A stretch of 64,000 nucleotides of DNA, taken from assembly GCA_046074525.1 (NCBI GenBank), contig JBJTOK010000062.1, forward strand, positions 1-64,000, in the 5' to 3' direction. Each line of letters begins with the position of its first letter. Positions within the stretch are counted from its first letter, which is position 1. The DNA comes from JAHEZL01 sp046074525. GTDB taxonomy: Bacteria; Bacteroidota; Bacteroidia; Flavobacteriales_C; GCA-002722245. Made by a program: the position numbers and the translations under genes. The notes beneath the pieces are model-generated. The model was not told the origin of the DNA. It worked only from the letters and a program-made list of their open reading frames with translations, and did not search any database. This document shows positions 1 through 9,396 of this stretch, piece by piece.

Positions 1-105
1 GTAATGATCCACTTTGGTGGTCAGCGATAAATTAGCCAAAAGGCTCTCGGGAATAACTCCCAACAAATTGCTCGCTCCAATTTTATGATCTTTAAATACT
101 GACAT
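1..105 (-). CDS. Possible IS4-type transposase, N-terminal fragment (cut by window edge)
   Basis: An open frame of 35 codons runs from an ATG at 105 to the window edge without a stop. It begins MSVFKDHKIGASNLLGVIP. This resembles from memory the N-termini of IS4-family transposases in Bacteroidota; no catalytic residue lies in the visible part, so the family is a guess. No terminal inverted repeat could be recognised in the 106-200 region. If correct, an insertion sequence sits just outside the left edge and its 5' end lies before the ndh terminator. Confidence 0.4.
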   Translation of the reverse strand, partial: MSVFKDHKIGASNLLGVIPESLLANLSLTTKVDHY

Positions 106-203
106 AACTATTTGATTATCAGCGGTAAAGATAACAATAAAAAGAAATATTACACATGCAATTAACTGACAATCAATTTTTTATATCAACAATAGGGATT
201 TGT

Positions 204-239
204 AAAAACAAAAAAGGTCGGAAGAAAAATCTTCCGACC
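204..239 (-). terminator. Rho-independent terminator downstream of ndh
   Basis: A perfect 10-bp inverted repeat (GGTCGGAAGA / TCTTCCGACC, 216-225 and 230-239) encloses a 4-base AAAA loop. Read on the minus strand the hairpin is followed by TTTTTTGTTTTT (complement of 204-215), the layout of an intrinsic terminator. It lies about 85 bp beyond the stop codon of the minus-strand NADH dehydrogenase and probably ends that transcript. Confidence 0.85.
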
Positions 240-322
240 ATGACTGGCTCATCTCTGCCTTTTTTGTTTGTAATTTCTTTTCAAGGAGAAGAGATTAGTT
301 ACCGCCCCATTCTTCAAAAAAG

Positions 323-1609
323 CTACTGAGATTTCTTCTTCTTCGGATCCCTGATAATCAACCTCAGCGACTGATCATAAGTAATATAATTCCAGGCCCA
401 GTTGATGAAAATAAGCAATCGGTTTTTAGTACCGACTATTGACATCAGGTGGACTAACATCCATATCAGCCAGGCGAAAAAACCCTGAATCTTCATAAAT
501 GGAAAATCCACTACAGCTAAGTTCCTTCCCACAGTAGCCATAGAACCCAAATCTTTGTAAGAGAATTGTTTCATCTCATCTTTTTTCAACAAGCGACCGA
601 AATTACACGCAAGGTTTTCTGCCTGCTGCATGGCTACCTGTGCCACCTGCGGATGTCCGTTAGGAAACTTTTCTTCCGTCATGTAACACACATCACCAAT
701 AGCAAAAACATTGCTACTGCCTTCCATCTTATTGAAACGATCTACTTTTATCCTGTTGCCACGCACCAACAGTTCTTCGGGAATACCTTCCAGTTTATTA
801 CCAGCAACACCTGCTGCCCATACCAGCGTTTTTGCAGGAATGGCGGCGCCCTCACCAAGGAAAACCTGCTCGCCATCGTAATCTTTCACACGTGTGTTCA
901 GACAAACATGCACGCCCAGTTTCTCCAAATACTCCTTCGATTTATCTGATGACTTTTGTGACATCCCGCTCAACAAACGAGGAGAAGCCTCCAGCAAATG
1001 AACCTGCATTCTTTCAAATTTCAGTTCAGGAAAATCCTTTGGTAAAATATTCTTCTTCATTTCGGCCAGGGTACCGGCAACCTCCACTCCTGTTGGTCCG
1101 CCACCCACCACCACAATATTCATCAGCGCCTGCTGCTTTACATTATCTTCAACTGTTAAAGCCTCCTCATAATTTTGAAGAATACGGTTTCTCAAACTCA
1201 GCGCTTCGTTAATGGATTTCATCGGCATGGAATGACTCTTAATTTTTTCGTTGCCGAAGAAGTTGGTATCAGCACCAATGGCCACTACCAGATAATCGTA
1301 AGAGATTTCACCAATGTCGGAAACCACATACGACTCTTTAGTATTTACCGAAGTTACTTCCGTGAGACGGATAAACACATTGTCGATTTTTTGGAAAACC
1401 TTACGAAAAGGAAAAGAAATGGCGCTCGGCTCCAGTCCGGCCGTTGCCACCTGGTAAAACAAAGGCTGAAACTGATGATAATTGATTTTATCCAGCAATA
1501 CCAACTGATAATCGTGCTTAGCCAATTTTCTAGCGAACTTGAGTCCGCCAAAACCACCTCCAATAATGACTATTCTTTTTTGCCCGGTATCAGGAATATG
1601 TGCCTTCAT
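323..1609 (-). CDS. ndh: Type II NADH dehydrogenase (NDH-2), FAD-dependent
   Basis: A 428-residue single-subunit enzyme predicted to pass electrons from NADH to quinone at the inner face of the cytoplasmic membrane without pumping protons. An N-terminal FAD-binding Rossmann motif (IVIIGGGFGG), a second NAD-binding motif near the middle (IVVVGGGPTGVEVAG) and a late FAD motif (VFAIGDV) are all present. The C-terminus is rich in aromatic and hydrophobic residues (FFAWLIWMLVHLM), as expected for membrane attachment. The frame stays open 29 codons upstream of the chosen ATG, but that extension would overlap the divergent phosphoesterase gene and carries no conserved motif, so the ATG at 1609 is preferred. 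It shares a 38-bp divergent promoter region with the next gene. Confidence 0.9.
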   Translation of the reverse strand: MKAHIPDTGQKRIVIIGGGFGGLKFARKLAKHDYQLVLLDKINYHQFQPLFYQVATAGLEPSAISFPFRKVFQKIDNVFIRLTEVTSVNTKESYVVSDIGEISYDYLVVAIGADTNFFGNEKIKSHSMPMKSINEALSLRNRILQNYEEALTVEDNVKQQALMNIVVVGGGPTGVEVAGTLAEMKKNILPKDFPELKFERMQVHLLEASPRLLSGMSQKSSDKSKEYLEKLGVHVCLNTRVKDYDGEQVFLGEGAAIPAKTLVWAAGVAGNKLEGIPEELLVRGNRIKVDRFNKMEGSSNVFAIGDVCYMTEEKFPNGHPQVAQVAMQQAENLACNFGRLLKKDEMKQFSYKDLGSMATVGRNLAVVDFPFMKIQGFFAWLIWMLVHLMSIVGTKNRLLIFINWAWNYITYDQSLRLIIRDPKKKKSQ

Positions 1610-1647
1610 AGACTTTTCGTTTATAAGAACTAATTTCGCTTTTAAAG

Positions 1648-2169
1648 ATGAGAAAAATTTTACTGATATCCGACACGCACAGCTATCTTGATCCACGCAT
1701 CGACAAGCATATTGACAACTGCGATGAAGTGTGGCATGCAGGAGATATCGGCAATATTGAACTAACAGACAGGATCAAAGCAAAAAAGCCAGTGGTAGCC
1801 GTTTACGGCAATATCGACGACAGTAAAGCCCGTGCCGAATTCAAGCGCGATGAAATCTTCATGTGTGAAGGAGTAAAGGTTTTCATCACCCATATAGGCG
1901 GCTATCCTCCCGCATACACTCCTTCATTGCTGCAGCGCATCAGGGAGATCAAACCTCAGTTGTTCATTTGCGGCCATTCTCATATCCTTAAGGTAATGTA
2001 CGACCCGAAAAACGCATGCCTGCATATGAATCCTGGCGCATTGGGCACCCATGGCTTCCACAAAGTGCAAACTGCCCTGAAATTCGAGATTGAAAAAGAC
2101 AAAATTCAGAACCTCCAGATCATAGAATTGACAAGGCTAAATCAGAGTGTGAGTGAGAGTGGGTTTTGA
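1648..2169 (+). CDS. YfcE/MJ0936-type metallophosphoesterase
   Basis: A 173-residue protein of the small calcineurin-like phosphodiesterase family. All metal-binding blocks are visible: DTH near residues 9-11, HAGDIG, YGNIDD, ICGHSHI and the closing MNPGALG. The family hydrolyses phosphodiesters with two divalent metals in the cytoplasm; the physiological substrate is usually unknown. Length matches the family. It is divergent from ndh. An imperfect -7 box (TAATTTCG) lies just upstream of the ATG. Confidence 0.85.
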   Translation: MRKILLISDTHSYLDPRIDKHIDNCDEVWHAGDIGNIELTDRIKAKKPVVAVYGNIDDSKARAEFKRDEIFMCEGVKVFITHIGGYPPAYTPSLLQRIREIKPQLFICGHSHILKVMYDPKNACLHMNPGALGTHGFHKVQTALKFEIEKDKIQNLQIIELTRLNQSVSESGF

Positions 2170-2265
2170 GAGTTATCCACAAGCCAGCCTTAACTAAAAG
2201 TCGGAACCGCATGTCGGAACCGCCCCTTTATATATGATTTTTGGAGGGTATTCACTATCTTTTAG

Positions 2266-3162
2266 ATGATGATAGATAACAAGCAGATAAACGCCATGAT
2301 ATGTTTGCTGGATGACCCTGATGAGGAAATCTGCGGACAAATTGAATATCGCTTGCTGGAGATGGGAGCCGAAGTCATCCCATACCTTGAAAATGCCTGG
2401 GAAGACAGCGAAAACGAAATCATTCAGCACAAGATTGAAAACATTATCCAGAAGATCAATTACGATGATGTTTGTCGCAAACTTGTGAACTGGGCGCGTT
2501 TGGGCGGACAAAATTTACTCACCGGTGCATTGCTCATTGCCAAATACCAGTTCCCCGAAATGGATGAGGAAAAAGTGAAAAACTACCTCAACCAGTTGCG
2601 CCAGGATGTGTGGATAGAACTCAACGACAATCTTACTGCTCTTGAAAAAATAAAAACCATCAACCATATTTTGTTCAAGGTGCATGGTTTTGCCGGCAAC
2701 AGAAAAAATTACCACTCTCCCAACAATTCCTATATCAACTGTGTGCTGGAAAGCAAGAAAGGAAATCCATTGTCGATAGGCATGATTTACATGATTATTG
2801 CCCAAGGCCTGGACATCCCGGTGTATGGCGTTAACCTTCCTGAGCACTTTGTTCTCGCCTATGAAGATGAACTGAATCAGTTCGCCACCACTTCTTCAGA
2901 AAACGAACAGGAAGGGATCCTCTTTTACATCAATCCTTTTTCCGGCGGATCCATTTTTGGCAAAAAGGAAATCAACAGCTACCTCGAACAGATAGGCGTT
3001 AAAACCAAACGCTCATACTTTGTACCTTGCAACAACATCGACCTGATCATCCGCAATCTCAACAACCTTATCTATAGCTACCAGAAAAACGGCAAGGAAG
3101 GAAAAGTGGCCGAAATCAAGCATATCCTTGATCTGATCAGCACTTACAAAAGTGATAAGTGA
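2266..3162 (+). CDS. SirB1-type transglutaminase-like protein
   Basis: A 298-residue cytoplasmic protein. Residues about 1-90 are helical and HEAT-like in feel. The C-terminal two thirds match the Transglut_core2/SirB1 family, with the characteristic NSYINCVLESKKGNPLSIG segment and VNLPEHFVLAY. The cysteine in the first segment and the histidine in the second are candidate catalytic residues; many SirB1 proteins have no demonstrated activity. Two consecutive ATGs (2266, 2269) could serve as start. A -7-like box TATCTTTT ends two bases before the first ATG. Confidence 0.75.
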   Translation: MMIDNKQINAMICLLDDPDEEICGQIEYRLLEMGAEVIPYLENAWEDSENEIIQHKIENIIQKINYDDVCRKLVNWARLGGQNLLTGALLIAKYQFPEMDEEKVKNYLNQLRQDVWIELNDNLTALEKIKTINHILFKVHGFAGNRKNYHSPNNSYINCVLESKKGNPLSIGMIYMIIAQGLDIPVYGVNLPEHFVLAYEDELNQFATTSSENEQEGILFYINPFSGGSIFGKKEINSYLEQIGVKTKRSYFVPCNNIDLIIRNLNNLIYSYQKNGKEGKVAEIKHILDLISTYKSDK

Positions 3163-3210
3163 TATCCTGAGAAAATTCCCTAAATTCGCGATCGTAAAAT
3201 TTTTGCGATC

Positions 3211-3684
3211 ATGATCATCAAAACGAAAAAATACCAGCTCACACATTCAAAATATATTAAACTGGCCCTGGGCATGCTCCTCCGTAAGGAATGGTGGTAC
3301 GGTTTCGGTCCCTTACTACTCATCGGTATTGGAATTATCGCCGATTATTTCTGGACTTTCCTCATCATCGCCCTTGTAATAGCCATTGGTTATATCCTCT
3401 TCTGGTTGATTCAGTTTGCCGGACTCACCCAGCACGAAATGGGAAAAGTGATGTTTTACAATGTAAGCTACGATATCGACAGCAAGCAAATCATCATGAA
3501 ATTTGACGCCCAGCGCGGAATGCCGATGCAGTGGAATGGCATCAAGAAAGTGGTGAAAACCAAAGACGCCTTTATTCTCTCTTTCTCCAAAGCCCAGTTC
3601 TTCCATCTTCCTTTTGACATTTTCAGGTCGCAAAACGATTTGAAACTTATGGAAACTATCATAAGCAGGAAGAATTTGCTGTAA
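3211..3684 (+). CDS. YcxB-like small membrane protein
   Basis: A 157-residue protein with two adjacent transmembrane helices at about residues 33-52 and 54-72. A C-terminal cytoplasmic domain of about 80 residues resembles the YcxB-like C-terminal domain (VSYDIDSKQIIMKF, WNGIKKVVKTKDAFIL). Function is unknown in this family. The downstream DMT transporter starts only 3 bp after its stop, so the two are probably co-transcribed. Confidence 0.65.
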   Translation: MIIKTKKYQLTHSKYIKLALGMLLRKEWWYGFGPLLLIGIGIIADYFWTFLIIALVIAIGYILFWLIQFAGLTQHEMGKVMFYNVSYDIDSKQIIMKFDAQRGMPMQWNGIKKVVKTKDAFILSFSKAQFFHLPFDIFRSQNDLKLMETIISRKNLL

Positions 3685-3687
3685 GCT

Positions 3688-4581
3688 TTGAAGGCCTTTC
3701 TGAAAGAAAATAAATCTCTCGCTTATTTCCTGGCGCTCACTGCCGCTGTGATGTTTTCATCGAAAGCAGTATTGATCAAACTGAGTTATCGGTACGATGT
3801 CGACAGGCTGACTATACTCACACTTCGACTTGGTTTTGCCTTTCCTGTTTATCTGCTCATCAACGCGCTTCGTTCCAAGAAAGAAGACACCATTCCCGTA
3901 TCGGGAAAAGACTGGATCATCATCATTTTCCTTGGTTTCATCGGCTACTATATTTCCAGCTATCTGGATTTCTGGGGACTGCAATATATCAGCGCCGGAC
4001 TCGAACGTTTGATCCTTTTTGTTTATCCAACTATTACCACCATTTTAGCAGCCATCCTCCTTAAAAAGAAAATCACCAATAAGCAGATCATTGCTATCAT
4101 CATTGCCTATTTCGGAATCTTCATTTCTTTCCAGGACAACATGGACAACAATGAAAATGTATTTGTAGGCGGATTACTGATTTTCCTGAGTGCACTCACT
4201 TATGCCTTTTATCTGATTGGCGCCGATAAGCTCATCCCTAAATACGGCGCTACGCGTTTTACTTCTTATTGCATGATAGTATCGTGCATCATTGTGCTGC
4301 TTCATTTTTCGGCCCAACAACCGGTCAATCTCCTTAATTTGAGCTGGGAAGTTTACCTGCTTGGATTTATCCTCTCCATCTTCTGCACCGTGCTCCCTAC
4401 ATACATGATAGGCGAAGCCATCAAGAGAATCGGGGCTTCCAACACATCCATCCTCTCCACCGCCGGACCGGTTTCGGTGATTTTTATTGCCTACATGGTT
4501 TTAGGAGAACCGATTACTGTTCCGCAAATATTGGGAACTGTAGTGGTGATTGGAGGAATTATTTATCTTACCCGGCGATAG
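3688..4581 (+). CDS. EamA/DMT-family transporter
   Basis: A 297-residue membrane protein with ten predicted helices in two EamA repeats, each of five helices, the standard drug/metabolite transporter layout. The repeats start near residues 10 and 155. The start is a TTG, 3 bp after the preceding stop. The first in-frame ATG (codon 22) would remove half of helix 1, so TTG is preferred. The substrate cannot be told; family members export or import small metabolites. Confidence 0.85.
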   Translation: MKAFLKENKSLAYFLALTAAVMFSSKAVLIKLSYRYDVDRLTILTLRLGFAFPVYLLINALRSKKEDTIPVSGKDWIIIIFLGFIGYYISSYLDFWGLQYISAGLERLILFVYPTITTILAAILLKKKITNKQIIAIIIAYFGIFISFQDNMDNNENVFVGGLLIFLSALTYAFYLIGADKLIPKYGATRFTSYCMIVSCIIVLLHFSAQQPVNLLNLSWEVYLLGFILSIFCTVLPTYMIGEAIKRIGASNTSILSTAGPVSVIFIAYMVLGEPITVPQILGTVVVIGGIIYLTRR

Positions 4582-4582
4582 A

Positions 4583-5980
4583 CTAATGCTGGACAACTGC
4601 CTTTACAACCTCTGTTTCTCCTTCGTATAATACTTCAATAAAATACATTCCGTCTGGAAAATCACTCAGGTCAATCGAATTACTTTCAGTAAAACGCTTC
4701 TTTATCAAGCGACCTTCTCCATCGCACACAGAAATATTTAACATTGTTTCATCTGCTGTATTTATTATAAACAACCCTGTACCTGGATTTGGATACAAGC
4801 TGAGTTCTTCAGATTTTATCCATTGCCTTACGTTATTTTTATCCTCGCTGATCAATCTCACTAATCTGTTTTTAGGAAAACCATTATAAGTAATAAAATA
4901 ACCACCAAGCAATATTTTACTGTCTTCTTGTACACAAATAACCGTAGCTCTCTTATTAGGTCCCTCCCCTGAATCAAATGAATTATCACGAGATCCATCG
5001 GTATTTAATCGGGAGAAAGTGGAATAAAAACCCTCCGAAGAATAGATGCCTCCCACAAGAATTTTTTCATCAGATTGAAATGCAACAGCAGTAACATCAG
5101 AAACAGGCGCATTAAACCCAGCGTCAATATCTCCATTACTTTCTATCCTGATGAGGCCTGAGACCTTTTGGGCATCATACTCGGTAAACTCGCCTCCTAT
5201 CAAAATTTTCTGATTAGACTGAACAGCTATTACAGAAATTTTTCCATTTGCTTCGGTCGTAGGAAAAGTACTATCGAATGTACCATCAGAATTCAATCTA
5301 AGAACACATGGCCTTGTGTACTCAGGATCGTCAATTACGAGCCACCCGCCCAAAACGATTTTGCCATCCTCCTGTAATGCAAGCACACTATAATAACCCG
5401 AACCTACTCCATGAGATATAAATGAACTGTCTAGAGACCCATCTTTATTCAATCTTATAATATTTTTTTCATCTATATACCCTCCGACATTTTTCAGAAA
5501 ATAGCCTATCAGCAAAATCTTATCATCAGCTTGGATTTCCATAGCGTAGATCGCACTGTATTTACCTATGTCTGCCGCTTTGAAAGAAGTATCAAGCGTT
5601 CCATCAGTATTCAATCGTGCTATTTTATCTGCGGATTTGCCATTGTATTTTGTAAACGCTCCGATGATAATTATTTTTTCATCTTTCTGTAATTTCATTT
5701 GTACCACAGGTGCGTCAGGCCCCAAGCCTTTATCATTAAACTGGAGATCATGACCTCCATCAGGATTCAAACGAGTAATGTATCGGGCACTATCCCCATC
5801 ATAAGAAAAAAACTTCCCCGCTATTAAAACTTTCTTATCCTGTTGTTCAACAATAGATGTTATTTCTTTTTCTGTGCCGTAGGAGTGAAAGTCTGGATCT
5901 ATTGCTCCTGCTTGCGCAAAAGCCAATGTCCCATTCAACACCCACGCCAAAAACACAACCGATTTCATTGCTATTTTCAT
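4583..5980 (-). CDS. T9SS-secreted delta-60 repeat protein (paralog B)
   Basis: A 465-residue exported protein. A signal peptide (cleavage near AFAQ-AGA) is followed by about seven delta-60 repeats, recognisable by the alternating LQEDGKIVLGG and RLNSDGTFDSTF phrases, which form a beta-propeller-like array. The last 75 residues (LYPNPGTGLFII... YFIEVLYEGETEVVKAVVQ) are a type A T9SS sorting domain, so the protein should cross the outer membrane and be released or anchored at the surface. It lies 13 bp downstream of a paralog of the same architecture; the two form an operon. No enzymatic motif is visible. Confidence 0.85.
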   Translation of the reverse strand: MKIAMKSVVFLAWVLNGTLAFAQAGAIDPDFHSYGTEKEITSIVEQQDKKVLIAGKFFSYDGDSARYITRLNPDGGHDLQFNDKGLGPDAPVVQMKLQKDEKIIIIGAFTKYNGKSADKIARLNTDGTLDTSFKAADIGKYSAIYAMEIQADDKILLIGYFLKNVGGYIDEKNIIRLNKDGSLDSSFISHGVGSGYYSVLALQEDGKIVLGGWLVIDDPEYTRPCVLRLNSDGTFDSTFPTTEANGKISVIAVQSNQKILIGGEFTEYDAQKVSGLIRIESNGDIDAGFNAPVSDVTAVAFQSDEKILVGGIYSSEGFYSTFSRLNTDGSRDNSFDSGEGPNKRATVICVQEDSKILLGGYFITYNGFPKNRLVRLISEDKNNVRQWIKSEELSLYPNPGTGLFIINTADETMLNISVCDGEGRLIKKRFTESNSIDLSDFPDGMYFIEVLYEGETEVVKAVVQH

Positions 5981-5993
5981 ACATTTAATTTTA

Positions 5994-7433
5994 TTATTTA
6001 ACCAACATCACTTTTGAAAACTCAACCGAATTCTTTTGGTTTACTTGCACTAGGTATATTCCATTGGCAAAAGATTGAAAATCTAAAACAACATTGGAAT
6101 GCTTAGGAATCGTCTCTAAAACAATTGCACCAGAAGGGTCATACACTATTATTTTTTCCGGTAATTCATCTGTACTTATTACATTAAAAATCCCATTGCC
6201 CGGATTAGGATAAATTACAACCTGCTCATTTCCCGAAAAGTCTTTTATCTTATTTGTCTCAGCCCCATTTAATCTTACAATAAAGTTCCTTTCAGTTCCA
6301 TTCCATGAAGTAAAAATGCCTCCTGCTAAAATTTTCTCTTCTGACTGTAAAAGCATACAATTCACTTTACCAGAAGGTCCCACCCCTACGCTGAATGACT
6401 TATCTATACTACCATCTGCATTTAATCTCACCATATGATTGTTTGGCTGAAAGTTGGAGTGGGTAAACCATCCTGCCAACAAAATCTTGCCGTCTGCCTG
6501 AAAGGCAAAAGACCTAATATCATCATCAAAACTTTGGTTGGTAAAACCTGAATCCAAAGTACCATCTGAATGGTATCTTATAAGATAATAATCATACTCA
6601 AAAGTTCCATCCTGAATACCGATTGTTCGCTCACTTGCGACCAATATTTCCCCATCATTCTGCACCACAATTTCATAAAAAAGATGTACACTTTCATATA
6701 CAACGCCAAAGCCTTTTTCCATTTTACCATTGGGAAGCAATCTTAATACGGAATACTTGTTCTCGGAAGGATATTCAGTGAAGAGTCCTGTAATCAATAT
6801 CTTTCCATCCGACTGAAGTGCCATACTGCGAAGAGTAAAACCAAGCACACTTCCAAGATCCATTGAAAAGCTATTATCCTTTGAGCCATCTGTATTTAAT
6901 CTGATAATTGCTTCACTGCTACTTCTGGTCACCAAAATCTTGCCGTCAGATTGTATAAATATTTTATACAATTGAGAATTTTTATCTAAAGAGGAATGAA
7001 ATGTTTTATCTAAAGAGCCATCGGTATTCAACCGGGCTATATGGTAAGCCTTAACACCATCATAATTTTGAAAATCACCGCCTATCAAAATTTTCCCATC
7101 CGACTGTATAGCTACTGCCTGAATAAGGTCATCTGGCCCAACATCAACTTTAAAAGTGGGATCCAATGATCCGTCCGGATTTAATCTTGCCAGTGATTTA
7201 GCGTCCTGAAATGCCCCATCACTACCAATGTATTGCCCACAAATCACTATTTTTTGATCTGACTGCTGAGCCATTGCAGTAATCTCACCCAATTTCCATT
7301 GTAAATACGAATACTGTTTAAGTGGAGATGAAAAAGAAGCATCAATACTTCCTGATTGAGCAAAAGAAAAATTTGTTTTAATAAACAACAGCAGAAATGC
7401 TGATAATAACTTAGGAATAGATTTTATACTCAT
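5994..7433 (-). CDS. T9SS-secreted delta-60 repeat protein (paralog A)
   Basis: A 479-residue exported protein with the same plan as its neighbour: signal peptide ending FSFAQ, about eight delta-60 repeats (IQSDGKILIGG ... RLNTDGSLDKTF), then a type A T9SS sorting domain beginning IYPNPGNGIFNV. The frame is open for 34 more codons upstream, but the ATG at 7433 gives a normal signal peptide (MSIKSIPKLLSAFLLLFI) and is preferred. It is the first gene of the tandem pair. The repeats suggest a surface beta-propeller, probably for adhesion or binding; that is inference only. Confidence 0.85.
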   Translation of the reverse strand: MSIKSIPKLLSAFLLLFIKTNFSFAQSGSIDASFSSPLKQYSYLQWKLGEITAMAQQSDQKIVICGQYIGSDGAFQDAKSLARLNPDGSLDPTFKVDVGPDDLIQAVAIQSDGKILIGGDFQNYDGVKAYHIARLNTDGSLDKTFHSSLDKNSQLYKIFIQSDGKILVTRSSSEAIIRLNTDGSKDNSFSMDLGSVLGFTLRSMALQSDGKILITGLFTEYPSENKYSVLRLLPNGKMEKGFGVVYESVHLFYEIVVQNDGEILVASERTIGIQDGTFEYDYYLIRYHSDGTLDSGFTNQSFDDDIRSFAFQADGKILLAGWFTHSNFQPNNHMVRLNADGSIDKSFSVGVGPSGKVNCMLLQSEEKILAGGIFTSWNGTERNFIVRLNGAETNKIKDFSGNEQVVIYPNPGNGIFNVISTDELPEKIIVYDPSGAIVLETIPKHSNVVLDFQSFANGIYLVQVNQKNSVEFSKVMLVK

Positions 7434-7561
7434 CACAATTGAATTTGAAACGAAACTAGTTTTAAAAACAACTGCGTTATTATTAATTATTAATAATCCG
7501 ATAAAAAATTTGCAGAAAACGCAAATCACACCCAACCGACAATATAATTCAAGAAAACAAA

Positions 7562-8755
7562 CTAATCCGAAAGCACACTCAACCTCAAAAAGCGCTTCAG
7601 GAAAAGCGCCATCACCAACACCGACAACACAAAAACTCCCAACGGAAGCAACATTACTTCAGTAGAAGTTTCCAGTGTAAATCCAGGCATAAATTCACTC
7701 AATCCCGATTGAATAGCGCCATTGATCAAAGGCAAAGCAACAAAGATCAACAACAGCGGAATAAGCTGCAGCACTACAAATCCGTAAAACATATAAGCGA
7801 ATAAAGTACTCAGGCGGTAACCCAGACTGAATAACATTTTCAGTTCAGCGCGGGCTTTGGACACCAGCAACTGGATATTCATCACCAATGTATTAAGAGT
7901 TAAAATCACGATGAGTACACCAATCAATCCCAACACCGACAAGAACAATTTAATTTTTGTTTTTCCGCTTCCCGACAGCAACTTGTCTTTATTGGTGACA
8001 TAACCATTGTCCTCCAAATATTTGTTCAAAGCCGGATTTGAGGCATCTTCCACCTCCAGCATCACGCGGGAATAAGAACCGCTTTTTCCTTTACCGATAT
8101 TAGTATTCGCCCAATCCAAAAACTCCCGCGACACCAAGAGTGAATTGATCCTGTCGGTATAGCCTACAATTTTTGCTTTCATCTTCCTCGAGCCTTTGCT
8201 GCCGCTGATATTCAAATCGAGAGACTTATTCAGTAAAAGCGACTTAGGCAGCTGAGGCATTCCTTTTTTGGTAGGTGCAAATCCGAAAAAAATAAGGTTG
8301 TAAAACTCGGTGGAAATAATGACAGGCACTACGTCGTTGGTATCGCTCCAGGTCCAGGTGGAAGGCACTTTATCAATGTATTTTTTAGAGATGGATTCAA
8401 GATAAATTTCGGCCCTCAGGTTGATTGGTGCTCCTGCCTGAATCTCTACATTAAACTGGTTGGCTTTAAAACCTTCGGCATCGAGCACCATCGGACTCGC
8501 CTTGATGTCGGCAATCTCATCGTCATCAAAAGTAGTCGATGAAAATCCGAAAGTATTGAGATAACCCACCGATTTATTGATCACCAGATAGTTATTGGAA
8601 AACGCATCGTTATCACTCAGCAGATCCTTGAAATTCAAATAGAGATTGATTGTCACCACCATCAATGAAACACCCGTCACCAGAGCAATCATCGTCAATA
8701 CCAGCTGAAATACCGATTGCTTTCCCCACAATATTTTTACCAGGAGCTTATTCAA
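7562..8755 (-). CDS. ABC transporter permease, FtsX/MacB-like fold
   Basis: A 397-residue permease. One N-terminal transmembrane helix (about residues 17-40) is followed by a periplasmic domain of some 220 residues. Three helices then follow at about 268-292, 318-345 and 368-388. This is the FtsX/MacB/LolC topology, used for extruding lipoproteins or peptides or for mechanotransmission rather than for simple solute import. Its ATG overlaps the stop of the ATPase gene by 4 bp (ATGA), so the two are translationally coupled. It is the third gene of a lipoprotein-ATPase-permease operon. Confidence 0.8.
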   Translation of the reverse strand: MNKLLVKILWGKQSVFQLVLTMIALVTGVSLMVVTINLYLNFKDLLSDNDAFSNNYLVINKSVGYLNTFGFSSTTFDDDEIADIKASPMVLDAEGFKANQFNVEIQAGAPINLRAEIYLESISKKYIDKVPSTWTWSDTNDVVPVIISTEFYNLIFFGFAPTKKGMPQLPKSLLLNKSLDLNISGSKGSRKMKAKIVGYTDRINSLLVSREFLDWANTNIGKGKSGSYSRVMLEVEDASNPALNKYLEDNGYVTNKDKLLSGSGKTKIKLFLSVLGLIGVLIVILTLNTLVMNIQLLVSKARAELKMLFSLGYRLSTLFAYMFYGFVVLQLIPLLLIFVALPLINGAIQSGLSEFMPGFTLETSTEVMLLPLGVFVLSVLVMALFLKRFLRLSVLSD

Positions 8756-9396
8756 AGTTTCAGTGTTTTATGGTAATTGAAATGATGATCTTCAAACAAA
8801 TTGCAGGAGATCACTCCTGCCGAATTTTTTTGTGCTATTTCATTAATGAGCGAGATCGCCTTGTTGGTATTGGCTTCATCCAAGTGACTGAAAGCCTCGT
8901 CAAGAATCAGATACTTAAAAGGCTGACTCAGTGCGCGCAAAATGCATACGCGCTGGCGCTCACCTCTCGACATCTGTTTGCAAGGTTTTCCCAGCAAGCG
9001 AGCAATGCCCAGCTTTTCCGCATGCTGCACAATTTCCTCTTCCGTAAAAAAAGAAGTGAGTCGGTTTTTAATCCTGATATTTTCGAATCCTGTATATTCT
9101 TCCAGCAATTTCAAATCCTGATAGATGATGGAAATTTCTTTTTGCCTCAACAAACTCCATTGATCGGGAGACAGATCCTTTGCTTTTTTTCCTGCCATCA
9201 AAACCATTCCCTCGTAATCGTGACGGAGTCCGTAAAGGATATGCGACAAAGTGGTTTTCCCTGTTCCCGACGGTGCGCAAACATGGTAATTTAAGCCTTG
9301 TATGAATTCAACTTCCTTTCCCCAAACATCCGACTGCGGTGAAAAAGTGTCTTTCACCGGGAGCGGTACAATGCTATTGAAAACAATTTTCTCCAT
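8752..9396 (-). CDS. ABC transporter ATP-binding protein
   Basis: A 214-residue ATPase, partner of the downstream permease. Walker A is APSGTGKTT, the Q-loop IYQD, the signature MSRGERQR (a divergent form of LSGGQ) and Walker B YLILDEAFSHLD. The size and motifs match the LolD/FtsE/MacB class. The start codon overlaps the last base of the preceding lipoprotein stop (TAATG) and its stop overlaps the permease start, so all three proteins are probably made in linked amounts. Confidence 0.85.
   Translation of the reverse strand: MEKIVFNSIVPLPVKDTFSPQSDVWGKEVEFIQGLNYHVCAPSGTGKTTLSHILYGLRHDYEGMVLMAGKKAKDLSPDQWSLLRQKEISIIYQDLKLLEEYTGFENIRIKNRLTSFFTEEEIVQHAEKLGIARLLGKPCKQMSRGERQRVCILRALSQPFKYLILDEAFSHLDEANTNKAISLINEIAQKNSAGVISCNLFEDHHFNYHKTLKL

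Noticed and set aside
2173..2181. A perfect DnaA box (TTATCCACA) between the phosphoesterase and SirB1-like genes, next to an 11-bp direct repeat (GTCGGAACCGC).
   Set aside because: A single 9-mer is expected about once in two windows of this size by chance. No cluster of boxes, AT-rich unwinding region or dnaA/dnaN neighbour is present, so it is not an origin.
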